Below, one piece after another: positions 41,933 through 54,594 of a DNA stretch of 64,000 nucleotides. The position numbers were made by a program, and so were the translations under genes. Each line of letters opens with the position of its first letter. The stretch's first letter is position 1. Below the pieces are notes generated by a model, which was not told the DNA's origin, made no database searches, and saw nothing but the letters and a program-made list of their open reading frames with translations. The DNA is from Microthyrium microscopicum. Its lineage: Eukaryota; Ascomycota; Dothideomycetes; Microthyriales; Microthyriaceae. The stretch lies in assembly GCA_010405405.1 (NCBI GenBank), contig MU004241.1:62001-126000 (forward strand), read 5' to 3'.

Positions 41933-42858
41933 AGCAAAGGTTGGGCGAAACGTGCGTTCATGTATACTGCCTTGACGCCAGAGATATCTCCCAGCTTTTC
42001 AACGAACTCTCTCACCGTCTCACCTGTCTCCTGATCCACGCTATCTTCAGCCACCATCATATCGCCCTTGGCTTCCCACACAATCTCGGACTCGTCAAGC
42101 CTCAACCCAAGTTTCTTCAGCGCATCGCCTACGGTCTTCATATCGTCTACTTCCGTCCACACCGTCCACCTCCCATCCTCCTCCTGCTGAAAATCAAGCC
42201 CACCAGCATCCATGGTAGCTTCTGCCATTTTCTCCTCATCAACCTCTCCCAAAAATACCAATTGGCCCCTCTTGTCAAACAGAAACGCTGTATTTGAGTC
42301 CGTTGCACCAAACAACTTGTACACTTTCCTCAATTCGATCTTCGTCCCCGCCCGATTCTCCGTCAACAAATCTATCAACAGCGCCACTCCACCCGGACCC
42401 AAGGCCTCCTCCGTAGCACTTTCCAATTTCGCGCCGCTGGTCGTCAAACCTTGACCGCGCGCTATGGCAGCGTCGATATTGGCTTTTGGTAAACTGTTCT
42501 TGCGTGCGCGCACAAGTGCGTCGGCGAGTCGCGGATTGCCGTTTGGATCAGGGCCGCCAACTATTCTTGTGAATTAGATTTGTATATCAAACGTTCGTTC
42601 GAGAGGGGGCGTCGTACTTTTCGAGGCGTGTATGATTTCGGCGGCGAGGGCGGTGCGTAGTCTGCCTTTGTTAACGTCGGCGCGTCCTTTGTCCAGTTTG
42701 ATGGTTGGCCATTTGCCTTTGCGATTGGGAGATGAGGAGAAAAGTCGATGGGGTGTGTGGACGATCCATTGGCGGCGAAGGGAGCAGTATTGAGGTCTTG
42801 TTGATGTTGTGAAAAGGCGCGCTTTTATGGGATGAATAGCGAAAGCTGGGGGCGCCAT
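41929..42858 (-). CDS. Mitochondrial YebC/TACO1-family translational activator
   Basis: Join of 42858..42618 and 42560..41929 (minus strand) around a 57-bp intron; 873 nt, 290 aa. An Arg/Ser-rich N-terminus (about 1-45, MAPPAFAIHPIKARLFTTST) looks like a mitochondrial presequence. The YebC/DUF28 domain shows KGKWPTIKLDKGRADVNKGR, GGPDPNGNPRLADALVRAR, LPKANIDAAIARGQG, GPGGVALLIDLLTENRAGT and the last subdomain ending GVKAVYMNARFA. Human TACO1 activates translation of COX1, while bacterial members help ribosomes at proline stretches or regulate transcription. Length fits the mitochondrial group. Confidence 0.93.
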
Positions 42859-43156
42859 TTAGGCTACACATGTATTGAGTAGTACCTATGTACTGTAGTA
42901 GCCAAGATGGCACTGAAAATAAAAAGTCGACATCAAGATTTGAACCGATGTTACGACCAGACAACTAGCCAATCAGAGAGCGATCAAGCCGTTCAAGCTC
43001 CGGCCACGAAACGACGTTGAAGATCAACCTTAAGCTGCTCCTGAACATATCTTCAGTGCTTCCTCTCCATAATCACATAATCATTATGTCCGCTCTCGAG
43101 CACATTCAACTCGACATTGACTGTAACATCACCGATCATTGAAATCATCATCCACC

Positions 43157-46100
43157 ATGGCGGACGCCAGCCCACCCGCTTCCAATGGCCATAGCGATAC
43201 TCCCGATCTCGACATTCAAAAGTTGCACGCCCTTCCTTCAGAGCAGCAAGAACTCTTCCTTCTTACCTTTACCGCCGAGTTATTGCGCTTCGTTTCAAGC
43301 CTGGATGCCGATGGAGCATCCGCACACCAAATCCATATTAAGCGGACCCTCTTCAAGATTCTCGCACTGCCTGTCCCCGCGCCAACCCGAGTTATCCGCA
43401 ACAATCTCGGTGCTTGCTTTGCCCAGATCTTCGGCAAAGGAAATAGAAAACTACTTTTTGAGAGTATCAATGAGCTCGTGGGCCTAGTCGGTGTGGGCAA
43501 GACAGATAAAGACGCAAGCACGCGACACGCAGCAATCCATTGTTTAGGCGCCATATTCGAAGCAGCTGGTGATAGCGCGATCAATCTCTCGATCCTTGTT
43601 GTCACAACACTATTGAAGACTCTCAAAAACTCGTCAAACCATGCGGGCATTCGCGGATCTATCTTCAAGGCGCTCGGTCGACTATACATTGGTGTCAACA
43701 TTGGAGCAGACGAAGCGGGCGCGCGAGATGTATGGCGACAAGCTCGCAATGCGACGTCGGGAGATAAGGCGCAGATGGTACAGGTGCGGGCCTGCTATTG
43801 CATGCAGCAATTGATGGAACATACAGCATTTTTCGATAATTCGAATGACTACGAGAAAATGCTCGCCGCACTTTATAAAGGGATGGAGACAAATTCTGCA
43901 ATGGTGCGGCACGCAGTGGCGGCTTGCTGGAGTACTGCGCTTGTGAAGAGCTACTCGGAGGAGCCCAAAGCAGAGACCATTGTTAGACCAAGGAAGCCTA
44001 AAAAGCGAGGGACGAAAGGGCCGAACCCGGATGAAGAAGAAGAGATCGAACGACCGGATTCTCCTGCTCCAACTCGGCCGGCTACTACTCTATCATTTGG
44101 ACTTGGAGATATACTTCGTCAATTGACCAGTCACTATGTGCGACATGCAACGAGCAACAAGGCTAGAGCAGCTGTTGCGATTTGCTACATTAGAACATTA
44201 CGCGGTCTAGGAGAGGGTGTAATTGAGACCGAATACGGGACTATAGCGCGTCATCTCTTCGGCGACTTATTAGGAGCTGCAACCATTTCCAACAACAGAT
44301 ACAGAGCGCTAACTGCAAGACAAATTGTGCGGACTATACTTGAAGATGTTGTGGGGAAATCTATTCTTGGTGAATCCGCTCAGCTTAGAGCCGCCAAGTA
44401 TCTGATCAACGACGTGCTGAAAGACTACCCTCAAGTCCTGAAAGAACGACCAGAGCCTCCAAAACAAGTTCTCATTGGGACACTGAGCGCATTATCATCA
44501 CTGGTCCTCTCGCTGGGAGATGGAATTAGCAGTATTGCGGATTCGTGCCGAGATGCGCTGTTGCAAGTGCTCACGCATCCGAGTTATACGGTCCAGGTGT
44601 ATACGGCCAATTGTCTGAAGGCTTTCGTCTTCGCATGCCCACAATTGCTTCTCTCTTGTGTAACCATATGTATGAATGGTCTGACTAGAGAACTCGGACA
44701 ACTATCAAGCGGGAGACAGACATCGCGAAAGTGCGTTGGCTTGGCTAATGGGCTGGCTGCCATTCTCAGTGTATCGACTGATCAGCCTCTATATGGTTCT
44801 GTGGATGTGTTTTCGCGCGTTTTATCACAAGCCACAACACTGCTTAAATCATCGAGCAGCAATTCGGACCTCCGTCTTTCTAGTACTCAAATTCAAGTCG
44901 CCTGGATTCTGCTTGGGGGACTCATGACACTCGGGCCCAATTTTGTCAAGATACATACATCACAGCTTCTCTTGCTTTGGAAGAACGCACTACCGAAACC
45001 CTTGAATAAGGATAACATAGCCAGCCGCAACATGCTGGAATTGAGCTTTCTAGCTCACGTTCGAGAGTGCGCACTCGGAACAATACTCACTTTCTTAGAG
45101 TACAACAAAAGACTGCTGACCATAGATGTTACCAAACGATTGGCGACAATGCTTCATAATACAACCATTTTCCTGGGCAGCCTACCGTCCAAGAAGAGCA
45201 CAGATGATATGAATCAGCGACTGTCACCATCCCTGCAGCTATTTGACTTTGACCTCATGGTTCGGAGAAGAGTACTACAGTGTTACTCGCGACTCATCAT
45301 TGATGCACCACAAGGGACAAGCGAGATCATTCTTCAGACAAATCTGCTACCTCTCACAATATCATGTTTTGCATCACCTGACAACTACACACAAAATACC
45401 TCGATTAGCGCTGCTATTGCTAGCTCATCGGGGTCTTTTGAGAGCATTTGGGACGTGGGCGATAACCACGGTTTCGGCGTAACTACTTTGGTCCGAGGTT
45501 TTGACTTGGAATTATATCCCGGAGAGAATAATAGTGAAGAGAGTCAAAGCTGGATTTCGGATAAAGGCAGCTATTCTGTCATTGAAACATTGGTATGAAC
45601 GCTAACTTCTATTCACGACGACCTTGCTAAATTCTACTAGCTTCTCTCACCCATAGGCCGCGGTCGGGAATATGACTCAATCAAGCTTTACAGCAGTAAA
45701 GTAAAGACCATATCTCCAATAGCAGAACCACCGGCTACGGAAGTCGTGAATGCGGCTATACACCTGTTTGCTATTCTATTCCCTCTTCAAGGCCACCGTA
45801 TTCAAGAGAGCATCCTTGAGCAACTTAGGTCATTCATGGGTGATAGCAGTCTACTGCGAGATCCTGCAAGGAAAGAAGCAATGTCAGTGAACATGGCAAT
45901 GGCATTACTAGGAGCCCTCAAAGTCACCGTAAAAGAGACTGTCCTACCTTCAGGCGATATTCGGAACGAATCAGTGACAACTCTGATGCGATCGCTGTTC
46001 CGTGGCCTCCTCATACACCCAGATCAGTATGTTCGGCATATTGCTGCTCAAGGTATTGGAAGACTTGCTCGTGTCGCCGGCAACCAGTTCACGGTCAAGG

Positions 46101-49100
46101 AGGTAGATGAGCTGATTGAGCATATTGTTGCCAATCGCGAACCTAGTGCTCGCTCAGGATGTGCCATGGCTCTTGGCCATATTTACTCTCAGCTTGGTGG
46201 CATGGCAGCAGGACTACATCTTAAGAAGATCCTTGGCGTTCTCAACTCGCTCAGTAGTGATCCTCACCCAACTGTTCATTTCTGGGCTTTGGAAAGTATC
46301 AGCCGGCTTGCTAATGCCGCGGGGCTGAACTTTGCGCCATACGTAACGAGCACTCTTGGTCTTCTAGCTCAGCTATACTATTCCGACTCTCATAACGAGG
46401 AGGTTGGCTCACTGGCTTGGTCTAACCTAGAAGTTGAGCTACCTTGTCCCGCTGTCATAACCCGATGCGTGGGCAGTCTCATCAATGTGCTCGGTCCAGA
46501 TCTTCAAGACACCGCTAAAACGCGAGATCTTATCCTGATGCTCATTGAAAAGTTTGGCGCCGAAGCCTCCTCAATAGTTCTCATCGAGAGCTTGCGCTGC
46601 CAAGAGCACTTATCGCTATATGCACCCGGCTATATGGACTTTGCCGTATACGTGCGCCAATTGCAACACAACCTTGACAGCCATGTCCCAAGCATACGGA
46701 CATCTTCGCTAGATGGTCTACATAACCTGATGCGCCGCGACACAGAAGAAGTATTGCGCACTGCCGAGCCAGGGCTAGAAGACACGCTCTGGCTTCTCTT
46801 GGACAAAGACCCTGACGACGACACTGTCAAACATATTCTGCGCAACTGGCTGCACCAGTCGGCTATTGAACAGACTTCAGACTGGGTTCAACGTTGTAAC
46901 AAGGTACTCACAAAAGTTACCATGAAGAAAACGACCTCGAACAAGCCTGTGGCCCCCAAGAAGCCTAAATCTACAACTGATATTCAGGACGAGGAGGTTG
47001 CGGGTTTTGCGGCATCACTTGGCACGGCGGCGGATGATGCCGCAGAAGGAAGCTCAACACAAGAATTACTGAAGTGGCAGACGCGTACCTTTGCTATGGA
47101 TCTCATGGGCGAGCTTTTACGTATGGTGGAGCGCGATGCAGCACAGGATGCCACGAGTGAGGCTCTGCAAGCCTTGCAGGGCCGCGTGGCTGATGTGGTG
47201 CGAATGGCCTTCTCTGCCAGTACAACTGGGGTGGTGGCACTGAGGATTCGAGGGCTGAAAATCATTAATCAATTGCTCAAGGTAGGCAGGCCTCTTCTCC
47301 AAAGATTAGTGGCGAATGCTGAACGCTAATCCATTGGATAGATGTTTAGCGAGACACCAGATCCAGAGTATCCTGATGTTACACTCTTACAACAGCATCA
47401 GGCCCAAATTAGCTCGGCTCTCAATCCAGCCTTTGGACCAGATTCGTCGCCCGAGCTAGCAGCCGAGGCGGTCTATGTGTGCGCTACGTTTGTGAGTGCC
47501 GGTATTGTCACGGAGATCAAGCAGATGACGAGGATATTGAGCTTGCTGTCGTCTGCCTTAGATTCATTCTCCAGTAAGTCTTTGGAAATCATCTATATAG
47601 CCTATGCTAACCGTGATAGTCAACTCGGAAAGTGCTTCCATTGGAGAGTTGAAAGGCTTGAGCTCTAATGCGATGGTCATGGTCAAGATGGCGATATTTT
47701 CCGCATGGGCAGAGTTGCAAGTTGCCAGCTCAGAAAGGAAATATCTTGCCGATGCTTTGAAGCCTAAGATTGCCAAGTTGACACCATTGTGGCTTGCTTC
47801 ACTCAGAGAATATGCTCGATTGCGATTCGAGCCTGATATCTCTATGGCCGCAGGCTCTGGTCTCTCAGGCAATCTGGATACCATCTATGCTGCGTTGAAC
47901 CGGGAGACACTACTCCAGTTCTATCAGTCATCTTGGCTCAAACTTGTTGAGGCTATTGCTAGCCTAATTGACGAGGACAGTGAGTTTGTCTTCGACGCTC
48001 TGGATGGCAAAACTGAGCTCACTGAGACGAACGGCGACGCTCCAAAAGCAACCATCATTCCGTACCGTAATGAGCCTGTAGCATTTTTCTTCGTCTTATT
48101 TGGCCTTGCATTTGAGGCTCTTGTCAGCCGATCGAATGACGAAGGAAACAGTCGCAGTCATACACTGGAACTACTCACGGCCCTCAAAAAGATCCTCAGA
48201 CCTTCCGTTTCTGGTAGCGCAATTTATCAAGAGATAATCTTCTCCGAGACTATGGATATGGTTGACAGGCTTGTACTCACCGAGTCCCTGAATGTTCAAT
48301 CTGTCATAGTGCAAATTGCGCGTAATCTGTGCCTTGAGCATCCGTCTGCTCGCAAGGACCCCAATGCTCCAGTCGAGGAAGAAAAGCTTTCAGACGATAT
48401 TGATCAGCTCTTCGAACTTACACGTATTATCGTTCTTGTTGTAGCTGGCCTCATTCCAAATCTCACGGATGACAAATCTCGCGTCCGACACGCACTCAAT
48501 GACGAGGCTGTCGCACTACTAACTCTCGCATTATCTGCCCTTGTTGATGCCTCTTCCGTTTTTCCCACTATCATCGAGACAGACTTACACGCATGTATTC
48601 TACACATTTTCGCTACCATACTCGCTACACCCTCATGCCAGGCAGCCGTAGTGCCCCAAAGTCTCCCCATTTTCAAACGATTCCTTGCCTCCATCACCAC
48701 ATCCGACCATCCTCGCAAAGAAACTGCTGCTCAAGTGCGCACAGCGCTCGCACGATTCCTCACCATTCTGAAACACGCCCAACGCCGGGAATCAGACGCT
48801 GCGGTTCCCTGTGAGAGGAACTGTTTGCTCGCCATAACCATCCTTTTCAGCACCGCGTCTAATATTTTCTCTCCTGCCGACCCATTACTAGCTCACCTTG
48901 CATCTGAGCTCGGCGACTGTTTGACCAGCCGCATCCCAAGCAAAGTCGCAGCATCCTGCACGCGCAGCCTTCTTGTCGCACCCGCCAATCATCCCGCCGA
49001 CGATGTCCTGCGCGCACTCGTGATTCCCCACGCCCTCTCGCTTGTTGGCGCCGCAAGTACAGTGGAAGGTCTCGACGAGGCACGTAGCATCGTCGCTCGT

Positions 49101-49415
49101 GCACTCACTGCACTACTTACCTCACCAAGCGTGCATTCTGAGCCCGTCAAGCTACAAGCTGGCATGGCTTTAGTATTACCGACACTGGCATCATGGGCAC
49201 GAAATGCTGGATCTTCGAGCTATAAAGAGGTAGCTGAGCGAGTGCTTGAGTGTGCTGCAGCTGAACAAACAGTATTCCGAGGCGTGCTTGGTGGTTTGGA
49301 GCCGCAAGAGAAGGGCTTCTTGGAGGAGGTTATTCGGGAGGGTGGCGTGAGGAGAGAAGTGCGAGAAGAGAAAGAGGAGCCGAGTATCGCGCTGAAGATG
49401 GATTTCGGTGCATGA
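43157..49415 (+). CDS. LAA1: HEAT-repeat protein LAA1/HEATR5
   Basis: Four exons: 43157..45592, 45641..47281, 47342..47573 and 47620..49415; 6105 nt, 2034 aa, all phases agree. It is almost entirely helical HEAT repeats. Recognisable stretches are RVIRNNLGACFAQIFGKGN, HAAIHCLGAIFEAAGDS, ALGRLYIGVNIGADEAG, HYVRHATSNKARAAVAICY, PDQYVRHIAAQGIGRLARV and GCAMALGHIYSQLGGMAAG, all characteristic of HEATR5 and yeast Laa1 (2014 aa). Laa1 binds the AP-1 clathrin adaptor and localises it at the trans-Golgi network and endosomes. The first ATG after the preceding TTG gives MADASPPASNGHSD. A Lys-rich disordered loop (RPRKPKKRGTKGPNPDEEEE) breaks the solenoid near residue 290. Confidence 0.93.
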
Positions 49416-49975
49416 GGATGTCGTGTATGATGTGATGATATATTGGAATACACGATATGAACTTGCTGAGCGATTTATAGCTTGATAAGACTTGATGTTT
49501 AATAGAGAACCATTTTATAGCGAACTATTCCGCTGCAGTGCTCGGTCAATTATCGTAACCGCGGATTCCCGGTCATAACATTAATCTGGCGATCAAGTGG
49601 TGCTCTGTGGCCTCAATAATGAGATGTAGTTGATATCGCAAACAACAAAATAGGAAATAGGCTAGCTTCTTGGGGATAAGATCAGCACTGCATATTCCCG
49701 TCGTGTTAAAGCTTTCAGTTTCGTGCGTCCCACATGAGGCAGACGTTTCCATCATACTTGTTGTTAAGTTATCTACCTGATCGCAGATGGCATGGCACTC
49801 ATTCAAATGTCCAAAGAGGGCAGGATGAGCTTGGCGAGCCGCACTGTTTGGTAAGATAGATGTGCCATATCTGCTGTGATTTCTATGTTGAGCACATCAT
49901 TTTGAAGCCAATTTTTCGTGCTTTGCTCCTCCAAACTCTATCTAACTCTGGTCCTGGCCTCTGAGTATCTACATC
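49416..49975. other. Intergenic, no gene seen
   Basis: 560 bp with the LAA1 3' region and the HET gene promoter. Nothing specific found. Confidence 0.5.
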
Positions 49976-52117
49976 ATGGAAGTCAGAATAATTTATAGCC
50001 CTCTCGATGAGGAGAACCAAGAACTGCGCCTCATACGAATCCTTCCATCACAGGATCCTTCCGCTTCTCTGGAATGTTTCCTGGATGTGATATCACTTCG
50101 CGACTTTCCAATCTACTATGCGCTGTCATACGTATGGGGCGATCAATCTCGAACTGTACAAATTCTGGTCAACCATCACCCTGTAAACATTACGGAGAAC
50201 CTGGCTGCAGCATTAACACAATTACGATCGAAGGGATTCGAGGGACCATTATGGGCTGACGCCATCAGCATCAATCAAAACGATGTAAAGGACAAAAGCC
50301 ATCAGCTCCCGATGATGCGTGATATCTTCGCTGGAGCTGTTACAACCATTATCTGGTTGGGTCCCGAAAGCGATGACAGTTCATTGGCCTTCAATCTATT
50401 TCGAAAATTTGGTCTAGCGGTTGCTGAAGCCACAAAAGTCGTTAAAGAAGATATCCTGGCTTTGAAAGATCACCCTGGAGAAGAATACACCAATCCGACC
50501 ATGCTCCCAACAGAGTTCCTTCATGCTGTGGGGAACATTTTCGATGAAAAGGCTGGAGATATCTTTGAGCGAAGACTCTCTCATGGCCTGCAAGATATCG
50601 ATTTCGAGGCTGTGGCATCTTTGTGGACGAGATCATATTGGCGAAGAATCTGGATTATGCAAGAGTATGTCCTATCGAAGAACATCCTGCTTTTGTGTGG
50701 TAGCAAGCAGATCAGCAGCCATGTTTTCGAAGATGCTCTCAAAGCAATTCAAACGCCCTATCTTTACGGCTTGTCTCGGATCCTCCCTGAAGAATCATTC
50801 AACGGCATAGCGAAGTCCAAACCCCCAAGTTCTGTATCGAATCTCATTGCTCTCAGAGCTACTCAGTCCGCTAGTCATTCGGCCGACTTTGGTTCGCTTT
50901 GGGATCTAGTTCTTGCCACTCGAGAGCATAATGCATCAAATCCGCTGGATCATATTTATGGTATTCTTGGTTTCTTGGAAACAACTTTCTACCCGATATC
51001 GATTGACTATAGTCTCTCACCTGGCGCACTATTCACTCAGATCACCGAGCAATTTCTAAAGGACCCTTCAATCGGACTGAAAGTTGTAAGCTTACTGGGG
51101 ACTGGAGTTCAACCAAATGAGAATATCTTATCTAAGCCTTCCTGGGTGCCAGACTACTCTAACCCGGCTTGCCTATTATCTTCCGGTGATGATTTTGTTG
51201 ACTGCTCAGACTGGCCTATCTCGAGCACAATTAGCATTAATGAAACTCACCTCTTCGCCAAAGGAGTAATATGCGACAAGGTCGCGAAAATTCTGAAGTG
51301 GAATGAGGACCCAGTCTCTACCTTTGACGAATGGTTACTGGAAGCCATCAATCTTGGAGCTATCCATCCTACAGGATTACCCTCACTGCAAGTGTTCTTT
51401 CGAACCATGGCTGTCGATAAGTCTGGTAATGGTTATAGCATCAACGAGTTCCGATCTGACATGTATCGCTGGGCCTACTATTCACAAGCAATTGCTTTTA
51501 TGGAGGTGCTTTCGTGGTCAGCCAGGCGAAACTTGGGAGAGAAGTTACCTAAGACCACTGAAATACCTGAGCGAACTGATGGCTGGATATCTCTTCTATC
51601 AAATTATCTGGAATCCGGCCAAGTTGAAAACTTTCTTTCGCTGAGTGAAGTAGAAGTGTCTTGTCAAATTCGTGGATTTGCGCTTTGGTTGGTTACCGGA
51701 CCGCTGCAGCTAAAACAGATCTCCCTTGATTATATACTGGAATCTTTCACCGGACATCAGTCGTCGGCTTCGCATGTCTCTTGGCCTGATAAGGTTGATT
51801 CAGAAAACTACAGCTCCACACAGTTCTGGCAAGATTACATTATACGATCTAGTGTGCGTAAGGATTCTTTCTTCACTACCCCAGAGGGATATTTCGGGCT
51901 TGGTCCTCAGACCATGCAACGGGATGATCTGGTATGCTGTATGCCAGGTTGTCCATATCCCGTTGTGGTGCGACCTATCAAGTCGGAATCACAAAGTGAC
52001 CAAAGTGGACGACGTTTGGAGATCATTGGCGCTTGTTATATATATGGCATGATGAACGGTGAAATGTCCAATCATCCTACATATGGCCAAAGTACCGAGC
52101 AGTTGATATTTAGATGA
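49976..52117 (+). CDS. HET-domain protein (heterokaryon incompatibility type)
   Basis: Single exon, 713 aa. The HET domain occupies about residues 45-215 with its usual blocks: YYALSYVWGDQSRTV, ENLAAALTQLRS, LWADAISINQNDVKDKSHQL, MRDIFAGAVTTIIWLGPESD and RSYWRRIWIMQEYVLSKNI. The rest is the helical C-terminal region common to het-6/het-7-like proteins, including LWDLVLATREHNASNPLDHI and YGILGFLETTFYPISIDYS. HET domains are TIR-like in fold and trigger cell death when non-self partners meet; an actual incompatibility role here is inferred only. No NACHT, Patatin or SesB partner lies next to it. Confidence 0.92.
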   Translation: MEVRIIYSPLDEENQELRLIRILPSQDPSASLECFLDVISLRDFPIYYALSYVWGDQSRTVQILVNHHPVNITENLAAALTQLRSKGFEGPLWADAISINQNDVKDKSHQLPMMRDIFAGAVTTIIWLGPESDDSSLAFNLFRKFGLAVAEATKVVKEDILALKDHPGEEYTNPTMLPTEFLHAVGNIFDEKAGDIFERRLSHGLQDIDFEAVASLWTRSYWRRIWIMQEYVLSKNILLLCGSKQISSHVFEDALKAIQTPYLYGLSRILPEESFNGIAKSKPPSSVSNLIALRATQSASHSADFGSLWDLVLATREHNASNPLDHIYGILGFLETTFYPISIDYSLSPGALFTQITEQFLKDPSIGLKVVSLLGTGVQPNENILSKPSWVPDYSNPACLLSSGDDFVDCSDWPISSTISINETHLFAKGVICDKVAKILKWNEDPVSTFDEWLLEAINLGAIHPTGLPSLQVFFRTMAVDKSGNGYSINEFRSDMYRWAYYSQAIAFMEVLSWSARRNLGEKLPKTTEIPERTDGWISLLSNYLESGQVENFLSLSEVEVSCQIRGFALWLVTGPLQLKQISLDYILESFTGHQSSASHVSWPDKVDSENYSSTQFWQDYIIRSSVRKDSFFTTPEGYFGLGPQTMQRDDLVCCMPGCPYPVVVRPIKSESQSDQSGRRLEIIGACYIYGMMNGEMSNHPTYGQSTEQLIFR

Positions 52118-52476
52118 TGCTATAAGCTAGTAATCATCTGAATATTGCATGAGTTACGAAAGTCTCTACGTCTAACAATACTGATCGCGGTCAAGCATCG
52201 CCTGCTAGAATTTGAATAGACACAATATTTGTATTCTTTACTGGTAGTCCATCAATAGCATGGCAAAATAAATGGCGTTCTCCCGTCAACTCTGATGGCT
52301 ACCACCAACGCTGTCAAACAACAGATGCCATATTTTCAATTGGAATCGACCAAACATTCAAGTCAGAACGGCCTTTATGGTAAATAAAGCACTCAATTAA
52401 CGGGGCCCAGCGTCTGGGAGCCAGCCAGGCTGACGGGAGCGCGCCATTTATTTTATCGGCCAGTTGACCATGTCTT
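52118..52476. other. Intergenic, no gene seen
   Basis: 359 bp between converging genes; nothing recognised. Confidence 0.5.
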
Positions 52477-54594
52477 CTAGCTAACGATATAATCTTTGAT
52501 TAGTGCCTGGCCAAGTCTCAATTTGGCCTCAATCCCGGATGGACAAGTGGCTTGCAACATCAATAAATAACATGTCGGCTTTGGCATGGGAGGCAACACA
52601 TGAGAAACACCCAATGCATTTGGTGCACCTCGACTGCTATACGTTGATCCGCCGCCCGATTTTGCTGTTGGCACAGTTCCAGTTGCTATATCGAGATTTG
52701 AAGTCGCCCTTCGAAATACTTCGTAGGCTGTCTGTGGCTGATACCATGGGACAGAATGGCCTAGTTTGATCATGAGCGATTACCCAATTCTTGTGATCAG
52801 ATTTTGGAGTGCTATTTTCGGCCACTTACCTGCCTGGAATACGAGAGCAAAGCTCAGCCCGTTATGCTGTCTAACGGAACCTCCGGTATATGAACTATTT
52901 GTTTTCAGCTCCCCATATCCAGCAGATTTAAACTCGGATTTCTCCCGGTGCTTAATTGCAAGGCTAACAGTTTCACCACCAATCCAATTGCAGGTCTACA
53001 AGCGGTTAGCTGTGCTTTGTTGCCAGCATAGTGGACATACTCCATCACGATCCCCGTACATCATATGAACTTTGATACCATTATCAAGAAGATACGCGAG
53101 ATCATCCATAGGTCCTGGTCGATTCATGTCACCTGTCTTGGTGAAAACCTGATTCACGCTTTCGATTACTTCAGTATAGTTCACTGGGACACCCAGGGCC
53201 TTTTGGACGTCTTGCCTGGCCAGATAACCGATCATATAGGGATGGGGGTCTGGATCTGATTTTGATCTCGTCAGCGACTTGCCAGTTGCGCCTCAAGAAT
53301 GCCTACCCTGAGTTGGTGCTGCTATGTCATAGGCACTTCGATCACCAAATCTAGGCCCAGAACAAGACTGAAAGGCTGACATGCAAACACTGTTCACCTG
53401 AGAGTTTGCGCCAGTGTTCTCGGGATCACTGCCCTCCACAGCTTGCTTGCATCGGACTAGTGCAGATTGGCACGATGGCCAACCTTGTTCTGCCTGGCGT
53501 ACTGCAGCTTCGTTTACGATACGCAATCCGAATGTATTGTTGTAGGCATATTTGGTAGCAGAGATTCCTTCCGTGAGTTTGTCAACACAGCCAGCTACTA
53601 TACCTAAAGCATCCAAGTTGATAGGCTTGTAGGCTTTATTCTGCAGCTTGCCCGCTTGTATCTTCTCGTTCTGCCGCTGGAAGAATGCCGCGCTCCGCGG
53701 TCCATAGCGCCCGCCGTAGCTTTCACTCCAAATTGACACTCGGCTATCAGAAGATTTGCTTTCAGGAAAGTCATTCAAAAAGACCTGCATGGCATGCCAT
53801 AGTGCTTTGGCTGCATTAGCTGAAGTGTTTGTAGTTGTTGCGTAGTTGTTGCTCGGGAATGTCCCGACAAGCATTGAAGTCGTTTGCTTAACATTCTTGC
53901 CTCTTTTGAAATTAGGGATTGATAATCTCGACAGTCTATCCGTAAACAAATCAAGAGTTCCGTTGACAAGTCGATCATAGCTCAATCCGGATTGCACCGG
54001 CTGGTCAATATATCTTCCAAACTGTCAGCCAGCTTAAGGTCAAATAAGAATCAGCATCATAGCTTACAGCATGTTCACTTCTCGATTCCAAGACCAAGGA
54101 TTTAATCTTGTGCTTCTGGAGTCGGCATTCACAAAACATGGACCATTTTCTTGGAATATGCCCTTGGTTGAAGATGCTCCAGGCCCTCCTGAGATTTGTC
54201 AGTGTCAATAAGAGGATCTTTGATTAGCACCTCTCACCTGTTAACCAAACTCCTAGAGGAGCACTTCCTGGAGCTTTCCTTGCTCTGAAATACCAAAAGA
54301 AGAGGTTGATATCATAGTTCTGAGATACTCCAGTGTCCTGCAGTGATCCCGCGGGAAGTTTTATATATCCCGAATAGGACTTGACTCCTGGTGTAGTTTC
54401 ACAAAGGCCCGGCTAGAATGGCGGATTAGACTTAATACTAGAATGCTTTTTTCCCTATCATATACCTCTTTGTATTGAATTCGGGCCCCGGTAATTACTG
54501 AAGAATTAAGAACTGTGACGCCATCAGGAGCGGGAGGATATTGGGCAGAGACTGTATTCAGCAGCCACAACACTAATAGGCAGAGAAACGGCAT
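52477..54594 (-). CDS. Secreted serine carboxypeptidase, family S10
   Basis: Seven exons on the minus strand: 54594..54466, 54412..54238, 54188..54068, 54013..53307, 53255..53041, 52995..52830 and 52760..52477; 1797 nt, 598 aa. The signal peptide is [17 protein letters not shown] (an in-frame ATG at 54669 would add 25 residues before it). S10 hallmarks are [42 protein letters not shown] with nucleophile Ser240, the Asp motif [13 protein letters not shown] at about 445-457, and [17 protein letters not shown] with His506. Asn glycosylation sites are common. It cleaves C-terminal residues from peptides, probably outside the cell or in the vacuole. A usual Gly in the oxyanion motif (GGPGxSS) is followed by Ala. 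One acceptor is the uncommon GGAAG at 54014, the only one that keeps the frame. Confidence 0.92.

Noticed and set aside
42925-42975. tRNA-like 3' end on the minus strand (GGTTCAAATC followed by a T-run)
   Set aside because: The T-stem has mismatches, no matching 5' acceptor or D arm is found upstream, so no cloverleaf can be drawn. At most a tRNA relic.
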